Positions 54,266 to 63,869 of a stretch of 64,000 bases of DNA are shown here, piece by piece. The stretch spans positions 51,275 to 115,274 of the forward strand of contig NZ_JRKO01000006.1 of assembly GCF_000763885.1 (NCBI RefSeq), read 5' to 3'. Position 1 is the stretch's first letter, and each line of letters starts with the position of its first letter. Below the pieces are notes generated by a model, which was not told the origin of the DNA, searched no databases, and saw nothing but the letters and a program-made list of their open reading frames with translations. Made by a program: the position numbers and the translations under genes. This stretch comes from Paracoccus versutus (GTDB taxonomy: Bacteria > Pseudomonadota > Alphaproteobacteria > Rhodobacterales > Rhodobacteraceae).

Positions 54266-55132
54266 ATGGACTATGTTGCGATCATTCTTCTTCAGACCGC
54301 GATCAGCATCGCGAACCTGGTGCTGATCAGCGCAGGCCTCGCCGTCATCTTCGGCATGATGCGCGTCATCAACTTCGCCCATGGCGAGTTCCTGATGCTG
54401 GGCGGCTATACGGCGGTCATTGCCACCCAGCATGGCGTGCCGCTGCTGGTCTCGTGCTTCATCCTGGCGCCGGTGCTGGTCGGGCTGGTGGGGCTTGTCG
54501 TGGAATATCTGGTGATCCGCCATCTTTACGGGCGGCTTCTGGACACGATGCTGGCAAGCTGGGGGGTGAGCCTGATTCTGATCGGCCTCGTCACCGTGGC
54601 CTTCGGCAATTCGGTCTCGGGCATCTCGACGCCCTTCGGCAGCCTTTCCATCGGGCGGTTCAGCATCGGGTTCTATGAACTCTTCCTTGTCGCCGTCACC
54701 CTGGTCATGGTCATCGCCGGCTATCTGGTGATGCGCTACAGCCGCGTCGGGCTGATCGCGCGGGCCACGATGCAGGACCGTGACATGGCCGCCTCGCTGG
54801 GGGTCAACCAGCGCGCCGTCTACCGCGCCACCTTCGTCACCGGCGCCGCGCTGAGCGGGCTTGCCGGTGCGCTGATCGCGCCGATTGCCGGGGTGGTGCC
54901 GACCATCGGCGCCTCTTATCTGGCGAAATGCTTCATCACGGTGATCTCAGGCGGTCCCGCCATCATCGCGGGCACCTTGTCCGCCTCGGGGCTGCTGGGC
55001 GGCGTCGGCGGGATCATGACCTTCCTGGCGACCCCCGTCCTGGCCGAAGTGGCGCTGCTTGCGGCGGCGGTGGTGCTGCTGCGGGTGCTGCCCCAGGGGA
55101 TCACCAGCAAATTCTTCCGGAGATCGCAATGA
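54266..55132 (+). CDS. ABC transporter permease, UrtB/LivH type
   Basis: 288 residues. NLVLISAGLAVIFGMMRVIN near 13-32 and FAHGEFLMLGGYTA are the LivH/UrtB hallmark, and the LGVNQRAVYRATFVTGAALSGLAG loop follows near 178-201. About eight membrane helices. It overlaps the next permease by 4 bases. Confidence 0.9.
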   Translation: MDYVAIILLQTAISIANLVLISAGLAVIFGMMRVINFAHGEFLMLGGYTAVIATQHGVPLLVSCFILAPVLVGLVGLVVEYLVIRHLYGRLLDTMLASWGVSLILIGLVTVAFGNSVSGISTPFGSLSIGRFSIGFYELFLVAVTLVMVIAGYLVMRYSRVGLIARATMQDRDMAASLGVNQRAVYRATFVTGAALSGLAGALIAPIAGVVPTIGASYLAKCFITVISGGPAIIAGTLSASGLLGGVGGIMTFLATPVLAEVALLAAAVVLLRVLPQGITSKFFRRSQ

Positions 55133-56187
55133 AAACGCCGCTTGTCACCTCGGGTCGCCTGGGCGCGGTCGCGATGATCCTCGCTGCTGCCTGGGCGCTG
55201 TTCATCGTCCCTTCGGGCGGGGACATGACGCTGATCCTCTCGGGCTCGATCTATTGCGCCTTCGGAATCCTCGCGCTTTCGCTGGCGCTGATCTGGGGGT
55301 TCGGCGGCATCCTCAGCTTTGGCCAGACCGCGTTCTTCGGGATCGGCGGCTATGCCTATGCGGTTCTCGCCCTCAACATCGGTAATACGACCACGGCGGC
55401 GCTGCTGGCGATCCTGGTCGCGGCGGCGATGGCGGCCGCCATCGGCTATTTCATGTTCTGGGGCCGGCTGGGCGATGTCTATCTGGGCGTCATCACCCTG
55501 GTCCTGTCGCTGATCCTCTATCGCTTCATCAACCAGACCTCGGGCAGCGAATGGAAGATCGGCAAGGCGCCCCTGGGCGGCTTCAACGGCATCCCCTCGA
55601 CGCCGATCCTCAACGATCTGGACGGCAACCCGCTCTGGCCTGAAGATATCTATGTGCTTTGCGTGGTGGCGCTGATCCTGTCCTATATCCTCTGCCGCCT
55701 GCTTCTTGCGACGTATTTCGGCCGGGTCGTGGTGGCCTTGCGGGAAAACGAGCTGCGCGCGGAACTGCTGGGCTACGATACCCGCCTCTACAAGCTGGGG
55801 GTGTTTTCCATCGCCGGCGGTCTTGCGGGCCTTGCGGGGGTGCTGTTTGCCAATTGCGTATTCGTCAGCCCGAACATGTTCAGCCTGACGACCAGTTCGC
55901 AATTGCTGGTCTGGGTGATCGTCGGGGGCCTGGGAACGCTTGCCGGCCCGGTCATGGCCTGCTTCCTGCTGCTGGCCTTCTCGGCCTGGCTGGGCACGCT
56001 GAACGCCGGGGTCTGGCTCGACCCGAACCTGGTGATGGGGCTGGTGCTGACGCTGTTCGTCCTGGTGCTGCCCAAGGGCATCCTGCCGCTGATGCGGAGC
56101 GGCTGCGACCGGGCATTGGCCGCGTTCCGGCGCCCGGCACCGGCGGCGGAACCCGGCGAGGCCATGATCGGGGAGGAAGCACGATGA
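55129..56187 (+). CDS. ABC transporter permease, UrtC/LivM type
   Basis: 352 residues. IWGFGGILSFGQTAFFGIGG near 60-79 and the ELLGYDTRLYKLGVFSIAGG loop near 216-235 define the LivM/UrtC class. The ATG overlaps the previous stop (ATGA), and the stop overlaps the ATPase start. Confidence 0.9.
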   Translation: MKTPLVTSGRLGAVAMILAAAWALFIVPSGGDMTLILSGSIYCAFGILALSLALIWGFGGILSFGQTAFFGIGGYAYAVLALNIGNTTTAALLAILVAAAMAAAIGYFMFWGRLGDVYLGVITLVLSLILYRFINQTSGSEWKIGKAPLGGFNGIPSTPILNDLDGNPLWPEDIYVLCVVALILSYILCRLLLATYFGRVVVALRENELRAELLGYDTRLYKLGVFSIAGGLAGLAGVLFANCVFVSPNMFSLTTSSQLLVWVIVGGLGTLAGPVMACFLLLAFSAWLGTLNAGVWLDPNLVMGLVLTLFVLVLPKGILPLMRSGCDRALAAFRRPAPAAEPGEAMIGEEAR

Positions 56188-56903
56188 CCGACTACCTGCT
56201 GGAAGCCCGCAACCTGACCATGCGTTTCGGCGGCGTCGTCGCGGTGCGCGATGTCAGCCTCTCGCTGCGCGAGGGCGAGTTGCATTGCCTGATCGGGCCG
56301 AATGGCGCCGGGAAATCCACTTTCTTCCGCATGCTGTCCGGCCAGTATCGCCCGACCTCCGGCGAGGTGCTGTTTCGCGGCCAGTCGATCAATGGCCAAA
56401 GCAGCGCGAAGATCGCGCGGGCCGGCATGGGGATCAAGACCCAGGTGCCTTCGGTCTTCAACGCCATGACGGTGCGCGAGAATGTCATGCTCGCCGCCGT
56501 CCGGGCGCTGCCGCCCAACCTTGCGCGGCGGCGCTGCGACGAGGTGATGAAGCGTATCGGCATCAGCCATCTCGCCGCCGAAAAGGTCGGCATCCTGGCG
56601 CATGGCCAGCGCCAGTTGGTCGAACTGGCCACCGTGATCGCCCCGCGCCCGGCGCTGATCCTGCTGGACGAGCCCGCCGCCGGCATGACCGGCGAAGAGG
56701 TCGAGGGACTGGGCGACCTGCTGGTCGAACTGGCCCGAAGCTGCTCGGTCATCGTGGTCGAGCATGACATGAGCTTCATCCGCCGGATCGCGCGCAGCAT
56801 CACCGTCTTCAACCAGGGCTCGGTCCTGGTCGAGGGGCCGGCCGATCAGGTCCTGTCGGATCAGCGCGTGCGCGACGTCTATCTGGGAAGGGAGGTGGCC
56901 TGA
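56184..56903 (+). CDS. ABC transporter ATP-binding protein, UrtD/LivG type
   Basis: 239 residues. Walker A GPNGAGKST, the FRMLSGQYRPTSGEV continuation, degenerate signature LAHGQRQ, Walker B LILLDEPAAGMT and H-loop VEHDMSF. ATG 56184 follows GGGGAGGAAG. Its stop and the next start share TGATG. Confidence 0.92.
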   Translation: MTDYLLEARNLTMRFGGVVAVRDVSLSLREGELHCLIGPNGAGKSTFFRMLSGQYRPTSGEVLFRGQSINGQSSAKIARAGMGIKTQVPSVFNAMTVRENVMLAAVRALPPNLARRRCDEVMKRIGISHLAAEKVGILAHGQRQLVELATVIAPRPALILLDEPAAGMTGEEVEGLGDLLVELARSCSVIVVEHDMSFIRRIARSITVFNQGSVLVEGPADQVLSDQRVRDVYLGREVA

Positions 56904-57541
56904 TGCTGCAACTCGTCGGAGTGCATTCGGGATATGGGCAGATCCCGATCCTGCGCGACATCAGCCTCAATGTCGCCGAGGGCGAATTCGTCGGCATCCT
57001 TGGCCATAACGGCATGGGCAAGAGCACGCTGTTGATGACCATCGGCGGGACGCTGCCCGCGACCGATGGCCGGATCGAGATGGGCGGGCAGGACATCACC
57101 CGTCTGCCGGTTCACCGGCGCGCAAGGATGGGCCTTGGCTATGTCAAGCAGGGTCGGCGGATCTTCCCGCGCCTGACGGTGCGCGAGAACATGCAGGCGG
57201 CCTGCCTGGCCGGCGGCCAGCCGCTGGCGCGGGCCGAGGAAATGATCGCGCTGTTCCCACGTCTCGCGCCGATTGCCGAGCGTCCGGGCGGGGTGCTTTC
57301 GGGGGGCGAGCAGCAGATCCTCGCGCTGGCCCGATGCCTTTGCACCGCGCCGCGCCTGGTGATGCTGGACGAGCCGACCGAGGGGATTCAGCCCTCGATC
57401 CGCGAGGAGATCGTCGAGGCGCTTCTGATGCTGCGCGACCGGCTGCGCCTGACCATGCTGCTGGTCGAGCAGAACGAGGCCTTTCTGGGCGCGCTCTGCA
57501 CCCGAAGCTATTGCCTTGAAAAGGGCCGCCTGGTGGCGTGA
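56903..57541 (+). CDS. ABC transporter ATP-binding protein, UrtE/LivF type
   Basis: 212 residues, somewhat shorter than the usual 230-240. Walker A GHNGMGKST, the UrtE-like KQGRRIFPRLTVRENMQ segment, signature LSGGEQQI, Walker B LVMLDEPTEGIQPS and H-loop VEQNEAF are all intact. The TEGIQPS sequence after Walker B is typical of UrtE, which supports a urea/amide substrate. Confidence 0.9.
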   Translation: MLQLVGVHSGYGQIPILRDISLNVAEGEFVGILGHNGMGKSTLLMTIGGTLPATDGRIEMGGQDITRLPVHRRARMGLGYVKQGRRIFPRLTVRENMQAACLAGGQPLARAEEMIALFPRLAPIAERPGGVLSGGEQQILALARCLCTAPRLVMLDEPTEGIQPSIREEIVEALLMLRDRLRLTMLLVEQNEAFLGALCTRSYCLEKGRLVA

Positions 57542-57608
57542 TGCCCCGGAAAAGGAACGTCCCTGACCGCAATGGGGCAAACAAGAACGTGAAAACAGGG
57601 AGTTGACG

Positions 57609-58745
57609 ATGACCGCTTCATGGAGATTCTCGGCATTGGCCGACCGGCATCGCGCGCTTGGATCGAAGCTTGAGGACTGGTCGGGCATGGGAACCGCCTG
57701 GTCCTATGACGGTGATCCGGTTGCCGAGTATCTGGCGATCCGCACCAAGGCCGGGCTGATGGATGTCTCGGGGCTGAAGAAGGTGCATGTCACCGGCCCG
57801 GCCGCCAGCCATGTGATCGACCGTGCCACCACGCGCAATGTCGAAAAGCTGATGCCGGGCCGGGCGATCTATGCCTGCATGCTGAACGACGCCGGCAAGT
57901 TCATCGACGATTGCGTGATCTATCGCACCGGGCCCAACGCCTTTCTGGTCGTGCATGGCTCGGGGCAGGGGTTCGAGCAACTGACCATGGCTGCCTCTGG
58001 CCGCGACGTGTCGGTGCGCTTCGATGACAACCTGCACGACCTGTCTCTCCAAGGCCCTCTGGCGGTGGACTACCTGGCGAAACACGTGCCCGGTATCCGC
58101 GACCTGGCCTATTTCGGCCATATCCAGACCTCGCTGTTCGGCAAGCCGGCCATGATCTCGCGCACCGGATACACCGGTGAGCGGGGCTACGAGCTGTTCG
58201 TGCGTGGGCAGGATGCGCCGATGGTCTGGGACCGTATCCTGGACGAGGGCGCCGGGATGGGGATCATCCCCTGCCGGTTCACCACGCTGGACCTGCTGAG
58301 GACGGAAAGCTATCTGCTGTTCTTTCCCTATGACAATTCGGAAATGTATCCCTTCGACGACCAGCCGGGCGGGGATACGCTGTGGGAACTGGGCCTGGAT
58401 TTCACCGTATCGCCCGGCAAGACCGGCTTTCGCGGGGCCGAAGAACATTACCGCCTGAAGGGCAGGGAGCGCTTCAGGATTTGGGGCCTGAAGCTGGAAG
58501 GCGACAAGGCCCCGGACAATGGCGCTCCGGTCTTGCGCGACGGCGTGCAGGTCGGCGTCGTGACCCAGGCGATGCATTCGCCGCTGAACGGCTGGACGGT
58601 GGCCATCGCCCGCCTGCCGGTCGATTGCGCGAACGAAGGCAGCAGGCTGACCGTGAACTGCGCCACCCATGGCGAAATCGCTGCCGTGACCGCCTCCATG
58701 CCCTTCCTCGATCCGGAAAAGAAGGTCCGCACCGCCAAGGGCTGA
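57609..58745 (+). CDS. dmmD: GcvT-like folate-dependent aminomethyltransferase (DmmD)
   Basis: 378 residues of the glycine-cleavage T-protein fold. AGLMDVSGLKKVHVTGP near 49-65, the folate-binding RTGYTGERGYELFV near 192-205 with conserved Asp replaced by Glu, and a C-terminal barrel. In Ruegeria-type clusters this protein is encoded with the dimethylamine monooxygenase subunits and is thought to channel formaldehyde to tetrahydrofolate. ATG 57609 follows AGGGAG by six bases; a TTG two codons earlier was not used. It heads the dmmDABC block. Confidence 0.85.
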   Translation: MTASWRFSALADRHRALGSKLEDWSGMGTAWSYDGDPVAEYLAIRTKAGLMDVSGLKKVHVTGPAASHVIDRATTRNVEKLMPGRAIYACMLNDAGKFIDDCVIYRTGPNAFLVVHGSGQGFEQLTMAASGRDVSVRFDDNLHDLSLQGPLAVDYLAKHVPGIRDLAYFGHIQTSLFGKPAMISRTGYTGERGYELFVRGQDAPMVWDRILDEGAGMGIIPCRFTTLDLLRTESYLLFFPYDNSEMYPFDDQPGGDTLWELGLDFTVSPGKTGFRGAEEHYRLKGRERFRIWGLKLEGDKAPDNGAPVLRDGVQVGVVTQAMHSPLNGWTVAIARLPVDCANEGSRLTVNCATHGEIAAVTASMPFLDPEKKVRTAKG

Positions 58746-58804
58746 CTCAAGCGCCCGCCGGGTGGCGCAGGTTGCCCGGCCCTTCCCGTCAACAGGGGGA
58801 AACC

Positions 58805-59407
58805 ATGCCAGGAACCGAATTCTCGCCCTCGATCGCCAGCCGCCCGGTCTATGCGGGGCTGGTGGCGCAGGGGGCCATGCCCGCGATCATGCTGGCCGAT
58901 GCCGAGGGGGCGGGGGCGCTGATCGACCTTGCCGCCCGCGATCCGGCGGTGATGGAGCGGGCGCATGTGATCTTCATCCCGGCAGGCACCCCACATGGCG
59001 CGCGGCTGCGGGCGCTTGGCGCGCGGATCTATCACGAAAGCCCCAGCTATGCCGCCTGCCTGGAGCGGTTCCGCAAGGCGCTGGCCGATGCCCATATGGG
59101 CACCACGCTTTATCTGGCCGGAACCGAGGGGCTGATCGGGCAGGCCACGGCCGAGGCGCTGGCCGCCGGCCTACCCGCCGGCGCCATCCAGTCCGAGCAC
59201 CGCGGGTCGATCGCGCGGCGGATGCAATGCGTCCATTGCAAGGGCATCACCGAGGGTGTCACCACCGATCCCTTCACCTGTTCGCATTGCGGGCTGACGC
59301 TGTTCGTCCGCGACCATTATTCGCGCCGCCTGGGCGCTTTTCAGGGCGTCTGCGTCGATGCCGAAACCCCCGGCGTCCTCCCACCCGTGCAGGAGATCAG
59401 GCCATGA
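58805..59407 (+). CDS. dmmA: Dimethylamine monooxygenase subunit, DmmA family
   Basis: 200 residues. A C-terminal zinc-ribbon/rubredoxin-like module has two CxxC pairs (MQCVHCKG and FTCSHCGL, about residues 138-164), with an N-terminal alpha/beta domain before it. The position after the GcvT-like gene and before a flavin/2Fe-2S reductase matches the known dmmDABC order. It is a non-catalytic or electron-relay subunit of the N-demethylase. AGGGGGA lies upstream of ATG 58805. Confidence 0.83.
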   Translation: MPGTEFSPSIASRPVYAGLVAQGAMPAIMLADAEGAGALIDLAARDPAVMERAHVIFIPAGTPHGARLRALGARIYHESPSYAACLERFRKALADAHMGTTLYLAGTEGLIGQATAEALAAGLPAGAIQSEHRGSIARRMQCVHCKGITEGVTTDPFTCSHCGLTLFVRDHYSRRLGAFQGVCVDAETPGVLPPVQEIRP

Positions 59408-60351
59408 CCGCCCGGATGCTACGCGTGGCCGAGGTCACGCCCCTGTCGCCCCTCGTCACCCGCTTCCGCTTCGAATGCCCCGAAGGCGGCACGCTGCCGC
59501 TGTTCTCCGGCGGTGCGCATGTGGTCGTGGAGATGCCCGATGGCGCCACCCTGCGCCGCAACGCCTATTCGCTGATCTCGGATCCGCTGGACGGATCGGG
59601 CTATGAAATCGCGGTGCGGCGCGAGGATGCCGGCCGGGGAGGCTCGCGCTTCATGCATACCCATGTGGCGGTGGGCGACCTGCTGCGCGTGGGCGCGCCG
59701 GTCAACCTTTTCGCGCTGGACCTGCGGGCGAAAAAGCATGTGTTGATCGCGGGCGGCATCGGCATCACGCCCTTCCTGGCCCAGCTTCGGCAATTGACCC
59801 GGCTGCAAATGCCGTTCGAACTGCATTACTGCGCCCGCAGCCGGGCCGAGGCCGCCGGCCTGAGCCTGCTGCCCGACCTGCCGCAGGTCCATGCCCATAT
59901 CTCCGATGAAGGCGATCGGCTGGACATCGGCGCGGTGCTGGCGGGGCAACCTTTGGGAACCCATGTCTATACCTGCGGGCCCGAAGGGCTGATCGAGGCC
60001 GTAGCAGGAACCGCCACCCGCCTTAACTGGCCCAAGGCCGCGCTGCATTCCGAAGCCTTCCTGTCCCCGCCACCCGGCGCAGCCTTCAAGGTCACCTTGG
60101 CGCGGTCAGGCATAACGATCACCGTCGGCCCCCATCAAAGCCTGCTGGAGGCGATGGAAGAGGCGCAGGTCGATGCTCCTTGGCTTTGCCGGGGCGGCGC
60201 CTGCGGGCAATGCGAGACCGCCGTCCTGTCCTGCAAGGGCCGGATCGAGCATCACGACCACTGGCTGAGCGATGCCGAAAAGGCCGCGCAGCAGAAGATC
60301 ATGCCCTGCGTTTCGCGCTTTCAGGGCGAAGACCTCACCCTTGACCGCTAG
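59404..60351 (+). CDS. dmmB: Dimethylamine monooxygenase reductase (PDR/VanB-type, DmmB)
   Basis: 315 residues with three modules: flavin-binding barrel (RRNAYSLISDP near 58-68), NAD(P)H-binding part (LIAGGIGITPFLAQL near 117-131) and a C-terminal plant-type 2Fe-2S ferredoxin (CRGGACGQCETAVLSC, Cys spacing 4-2). This is the phthalate dioxygenase reductase layout. It feeds electrons from NAD(P)H to the heme N-demethylase. It overlaps dmmA by 4 bases (ATGA). Confidence 0.88.
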   Translation: MTARMLRVAEVTPLSPLVTRFRFECPEGGTLPLFSGGAHVVVEMPDGATLRRNAYSLISDPLDGSGYEIAVRREDAGRGGSRFMHTHVAVGDLLRVGAPVNLFALDLRAKKHVLIAGGIGITPFLAQLRQLTRLQMPFELHYCARSRAEAAGLSLLPDLPQVHAHISDEGDRLDIGAVLAGQPLGTHVYTCGPEGLIEAVAGTATRLNWPKAALHSEAFLSPPPGAAFKVTLARSGITITVGPHQSLLEAMEEAQVDAPWLCRGGACGQCETAVLSCKGRIEHHDHWLSDAEKAAQQKIMPCVSRFQGEDLTLDR

Positions 60352-60360
60352 GGGGCCAGC

Positions 60361-61404
60361 ATGACCATGCGCTTCAACGACGAAACCTTCCGCGACGATT
60401 ACACCTTTCACAACTCGCCCGCGGCGATCCGGCGCTTTCCGTTCCCCTTCGACCAGGACAGCTACATGTATTCGGTCAATATCGAGCCGCACCGTCGGGG
60501 CGCGGCGGGCTCGGTGTTCCAGCACCGTTTCGACGTGGACGAACATTACGTCGCCGAAATGCGCGACCGAGAGATCACGCTGCGCGACGATCCGCTGCGC
60601 TGCCAGTCGCTGCCGCATATGGAACTGGCGGGCTGGGATTTCCTGGAACTGGTGATGGTCTCGAAGGCCGAGGACTATCCCGAACTGTTCGAACTGCACC
60701 GCGACGGGGACCGCTGGCACTGGATCAACCGGCCGCTGGGGATCGAACAGCGCTTCATCTTCCTTGACGCGACCAGCCTGCCCTGCGGGCCGATGGAATA
60801 CATCACCCGCCAGACCCAGGGCGACCATGCCCTGCTGGACCAGCGCGAGGGCAACCTGTGGATGGATGCCGGCATGGTGACCAGCCAGGCGGATTGGAGC
60901 CTCGATTTCGACATCGGCATGAACTTCTTCGAATGGCACGCCCCGGTGCCGAAGGCACATGAATTGGGGGTGTTCCAGCGCGCCCTGAAATTCCTGCTGA
61001 GCCTGCAGCAGGGGGCACCCGTGCGGCGGCTGAACTGGACGATGACGGTCAATCCCCGGCTGGATACCAGCCCCGAGAACTATCACAAATGGGGGCCGGA
61101 AAAGCGCACGCTGACCGCCGGGAATGTCGGCGCGAAGCAATACCTGCGGGTGGAGTTGCAGACGCTTTGGCGCATGCCCCGGTCGAACGCCGTCGCCTTC
61201 CCGATCCGCTGCTATCTGCTGGCGCTGGAGGATCTGGTGACGGTGCCCAAATGGGGACGCCGCCTGCACCGGGTGCTGCGCGACCTGCCGGACGAACTGG
61301 CCGAATACAAGGGATTCGCCGTGAACCGGCCGCTGATCGTCGACTACCTGTCGCGGTTCGACGACTGCGCGCCGACCTCGGCCGGGATCTTTCCCGATGA
61401 CTGA
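60361..61404 (+). CDS. dmmC: Heme-dependent oxidative N-demethylase catalytic subunit (DUF3445)
   Basis: 347 residues of the DUF3445 family, whose characterised member is a PAS-fold heme enzyme that removes a methyl group from dimethylamine. FPFPFDQDSYMYSVNIEPHR near 22-41, SLPHMELAGWDFLELVM near 81-97 and the RVELQTLWRMPRSNAVAFPI segment near 262-281 are typical. Products would be methylamine and formaldehyde. It ends the dmm block, about 310 bases before the ammonium transporter gene. Confidence 0.87.
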   Translation: MTMRFNDETFRDDYTFHNSPAAIRRFPFPFDQDSYMYSVNIEPHRRGAAGSVFQHRFDVDEHYVAEMRDREITLRDDPLRCQSLPHMELAGWDFLELVMVSKAEDYPELFELHRDGDRWHWINRPLGIEQRFIFLDATSLPCGPMEYITRQTQGDHALLDQREGNLWMDAGMVTSQADWSLDFDIGMNFFEWHAPVPKAHELGVFQRALKFLLSLQQGAPVRRLNWTMTVNPRLDTSPENYHKWGPEKRTLTAGNVGAKQYLRVELQTLWRMPRSNAVAFPIRCYLLALEDLVTVPKWGRRLHRVLRDLPDELAEYKGFAVNRPLIVDYLSRFDDCAPTSAGIFPDD

Positions 61405-61712
61405 CGGCGAGGGGCTGCCAACCTGTATGCTGCCAGCATTCGGCGGGACGGAACCGACCTGCGGCAGTGTCGTCGCAATCTCCTCGGATTCGTGTCGCTT
61501 CCTGGCCGTTACGGCCTTCCTGCATGGCCCCGATCGAACCCGCCCAATGGCGCGGGATCGGTTCGGTTCCTGGCGCGAAGTCGGGCAGGGTGAACGGAAT
61601 GGCGGCAGAATCGGAATATTCCTGGAAGGATCTTATTTTTATCTACAGGAAACTTTGTTTTTGGCGCCATCACCCCATCATGAGGATGCCCGCATCGCAT
61701 GATGGATTCGCC
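61405..61712. other. Intergenic region upstream of the ammonium transporter gene
   Basis: 308 bases with no supported gene. An AT-rich stretch around 61610-61665 is the likely promoter area. I could not find a convincing sigma-54 or NtrC site by eye. Confidence 0.5.
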
Positions 61713-63104
61713 ATGACACAGAAGAATGCCCTTGTAGCGGCCTTGCCCGCGATCCTGTTTCCCGCCCTCGCCTGGGGGCAGGATGCCGAACCGGCGTTGA
61801 GCGCCGGAGATACCGCCTTCGTCGCGACCTGCGCGCTGTTCGTCATGCTGATGATGCTGCCCGGCCTTGCCCTGTTCTATGCGGGCATGGCGCGCAGCAA
61901 GAACGTGCTGTCGGTCCTGACCCAGATCTTCGCCTCGGTCGCGCTGATCTGCGTGCTGTGGATCGCCTTCGGCTATTCGCTGAGCTTCGACACCGAGACG
62001 CCGCTGAACGCCGTCATCGGCGGGACCTCCAAGTTCTTCCTGTCGGGGATAACCACCGAAAGCATGGTGGGGACGCTGCCGGAATATCTCTTCGTGCTGT
62101 TCATGATGATGTTCGCGGCCATTACCCCGCCGCTGATCGTCGGCGCCTTTGCCGAGCGGATGAAATTCGCCGCGGTGCTGATCTTCATGGGCGTCTGGCT
62201 GCTGATCAACTACGCGCCCATGGCACATATGGCATGGGGCGGAGGCTGGGTCTTCGATGTCGGTGTTCTGGACTTTGCCGGCGGCAATGTCGTCCATCTG
62301 AACGCCGGCATCGCGGCGCTGGTCTGTGCGTTGGTCCTCGGGCCGCGCAAGGGTTACGGCACCACGATGATGGTGCCCCATAACATGACCATGACCTATA
62401 CCGGCGGGGCGATGCTCTGGGTCGGCTGGCTGGCCTTCTGCGGCGGCTGCGCGCTGGCGGCCAATGGCTTCAGCGCGCTGGTGATGCTGAACACCATGCT
62501 GGGCGGCGCCGGGGGCGCGCTTGGCTGGATGACGGCGGAATGGATTCACCGCAAGCGGCCCAGCACCTTCGGCCTGGCCTCGGGTGCGATTGCCGGCCTG
62601 GTCGCGATCACCCCCGCCTGCGGCTTCGTCGGCCCCATGGGCGCGGTGCTGGTGGGCTTCCTCACCGCGCCGGTCTGCGTCTATGCGGTCGAGGTGGTCA
62701 AGCGCCGCGTCGGCTATGACGATTCCTTCGACGTGTTCGGCGTCCACGGTGTCGGGGCGGTGGTCGGCGGCGTGCTGACGGTCGTCTTCGCCGCGCCCGC
62801 GCTTGGCGGGCTGGGCTATCCCGAGGGCCGCACCATGCTGACCCAGATGGTGCCGCAGGTGCTGATCATGGGCTTCAGCATCGCGGTCTCGCTGGTGACG
62901 ACCTGGATCGCGCTGAAGATCGCAGGCGCGCTGGTCGGCCTGCGCGTCGATGAGGAGGCCGAGGCCGAGGGGCTGGACATCCACCAGCATGGCGAGGTCG
63001 GCTATCGTCTGGGCGATGGCGTTTACGGAGGTGCGGCGCTGGTGCCGGCGCAGGCCGCGCATGGTCTGGGCTCTCCGGCGCAGGTCGCCAATCAGCGCGG
63101 CTGA
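61713..63104 (+). CDS. amtB: Ammonium transporter (Amt family)
   Basis: 463 residues, signal-like N-terminus ending AWG, then 11 membrane helices. The LPGLALFYAGMARSKN motif near 50-65, AHMAWGGGWVFDVGVLDFAGG with the first pore His, and FGVHGVGAVVGG with the second pore His region are diagnostic. It admits ammonium or methylamine across the inner membrane. ATG 61713 gives a normal signal start; ATG 61680 is an in-frame alternative. Its location beside dmmDABC mirrors methylamine-utilisation clusters of marine Rhodobacteraceae. Confidence 0.92.
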   Translation: MTQKNALVAALPAILFPALAWGQDAEPALSAGDTAFVATCALFVMLMMLPGLALFYAGMARSKNVLSVLTQIFASVALICVLWIAFGYSLSFDTETPLNAVIGGTSKFFLSGITTESMVGTLPEYLFVLFMMMFAAITPPLIVGAFAERMKFAAVLIFMGVWLLINYAPMAHMAWGGGWVFDVGVLDFAGGNVVHLNAGIAALVCALVLGPRKGYGTTMMVPHNMTMTYTGGAMLWVGWLAFCGGCALAANGFSALVMLNTMLGGAGGALGWMTAEWIHRKRPSTFGLASGAIAGLVAITPACGFVGPMGAVLVGFLTAPVCVYAVEVVKRRVGYDDSFDVFGVHGVGAVVGGVLTVVFAAPALGGLGYPEGRTMLTQMVPQVLIMGFSIAVSLVTTWIALKIAGALVGLRVDEEAEAEGLDIHQHGEVGYRLGDGVYGGAALVPAQAAHGLGSPAQVANQRG

Positions 63105-63121
63105 TGCCGCGCCCATTCCAG

Positions 63122-63149
63122 GGCCGGGCCTCGCGGGGCCCGGCCTTTT
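63122..63149 (+). terminator. Intrinsic terminator after amtB
   Basis: A perfect 9-bp stem GGCCGGGCC / GGCCCGGCC with a 6-nt loop, followed by TTTT. It lies between convergent amtB and the XRE-cupin regulator. Confidence 0.75.
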
Positions 63150-63155
63150 CCGCTG

Positions 63156-63797
63156 TCAGCGGCTTTGTGGATAGGTGATGACCGACAGGTATTTCGCCGG
63201 CAGTTCGATCAGGTCTACCGGGCCATGCGGCGCGTCCGCATCGAACAGCAGGGTATCGCCCGGCTCCAGGCGATAGATCTGTTCGCCATGACGATAGCCG
63301 ACCGTTCCTTCCAGCATATACAGCATTTCGATCCCCTCGTGCTGGAAGGTCGGGAAGCGGTCGCTTTCCGTGGTCAGCACGATCAGATAGGGCTCGACAA
63401 CGACGCCGGAGTCGTTCGCGCCGATATGGCCCAACAGGTGATATTGATGGCCGGCGCGGGTGCCCTGGCGCTCGATTTCCACCCCGTCGCCGGCTTTCAC
63501 ATGCATGGCCCCACGGGGCTCGGCATAGCCGGAAAACAGCTGGACCAGCGGCACCCGCAAGGCATTGGCCAGCATTTGCAGCGTGGCCAGCGAGGGCGAG
63601 ATCACCCCGTTCTCGATCTTGGACAGCATCCCGACCGAAAGCCCCGACTGCGCCGCCAGATCCGATCCGGTCAGGCGCTGGCGCTTGCGCAGTTCTCGCA
63701 CCACCCGGCCGATGGCGACCTCGAGGTTTCTTTCCGGATTGTCGCGCAGGGCATGGGGATTCTGGGTCAGTCTTTGCGATGTATCGCTGCTGTCCAT
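63156..63797 (-). CDS. XRE-family regulator with C-terminal cupin domain
   Basis: 213 residues. The helix-turn-helix (ELRKRQRLTGSDLAAQSGLS then VGMLSKIENG) spans about 35-70. A cupin_2 sensor domain (about 110-205) has QHEGIEMLYMLEG and RLEPGDTLLFDADAPHGP. Proteins of this design often control polyamine or methylamine metabolism. ATG 63797 follows a GTG one codon earlier, and neither has a clear ribosome site. It is convergent with amtB and downstream of purU's strand. Confidence 0.87.
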   Translation of the reverse strand: MDSSDTSQRLTQNPHALRDNPERNLEVAIGRVVRELRKRQRLTGSDLAAQSGLSVGMLSKIENGVISPSLATLQMLANALRVPLVQLFSGYAEPRGAMHVKAGDGVEIERQGTRAGHQYHLLGHIGANDSGVVVEPYLIVLTTESDRFPTFQHEGIEMLYMLEGTVGYRHGEQIYRLEPGDTLLFDADAPHGPVDLIELPAKYLSVITYPQSR

Positions 63798-63869
63798 CAC
63801 ATGTGCCGCGCGCCTTGTTTCCTGTCAGGAAAGTCTAGACCGCGGCACCGACAATGTGAATAGCCCCGC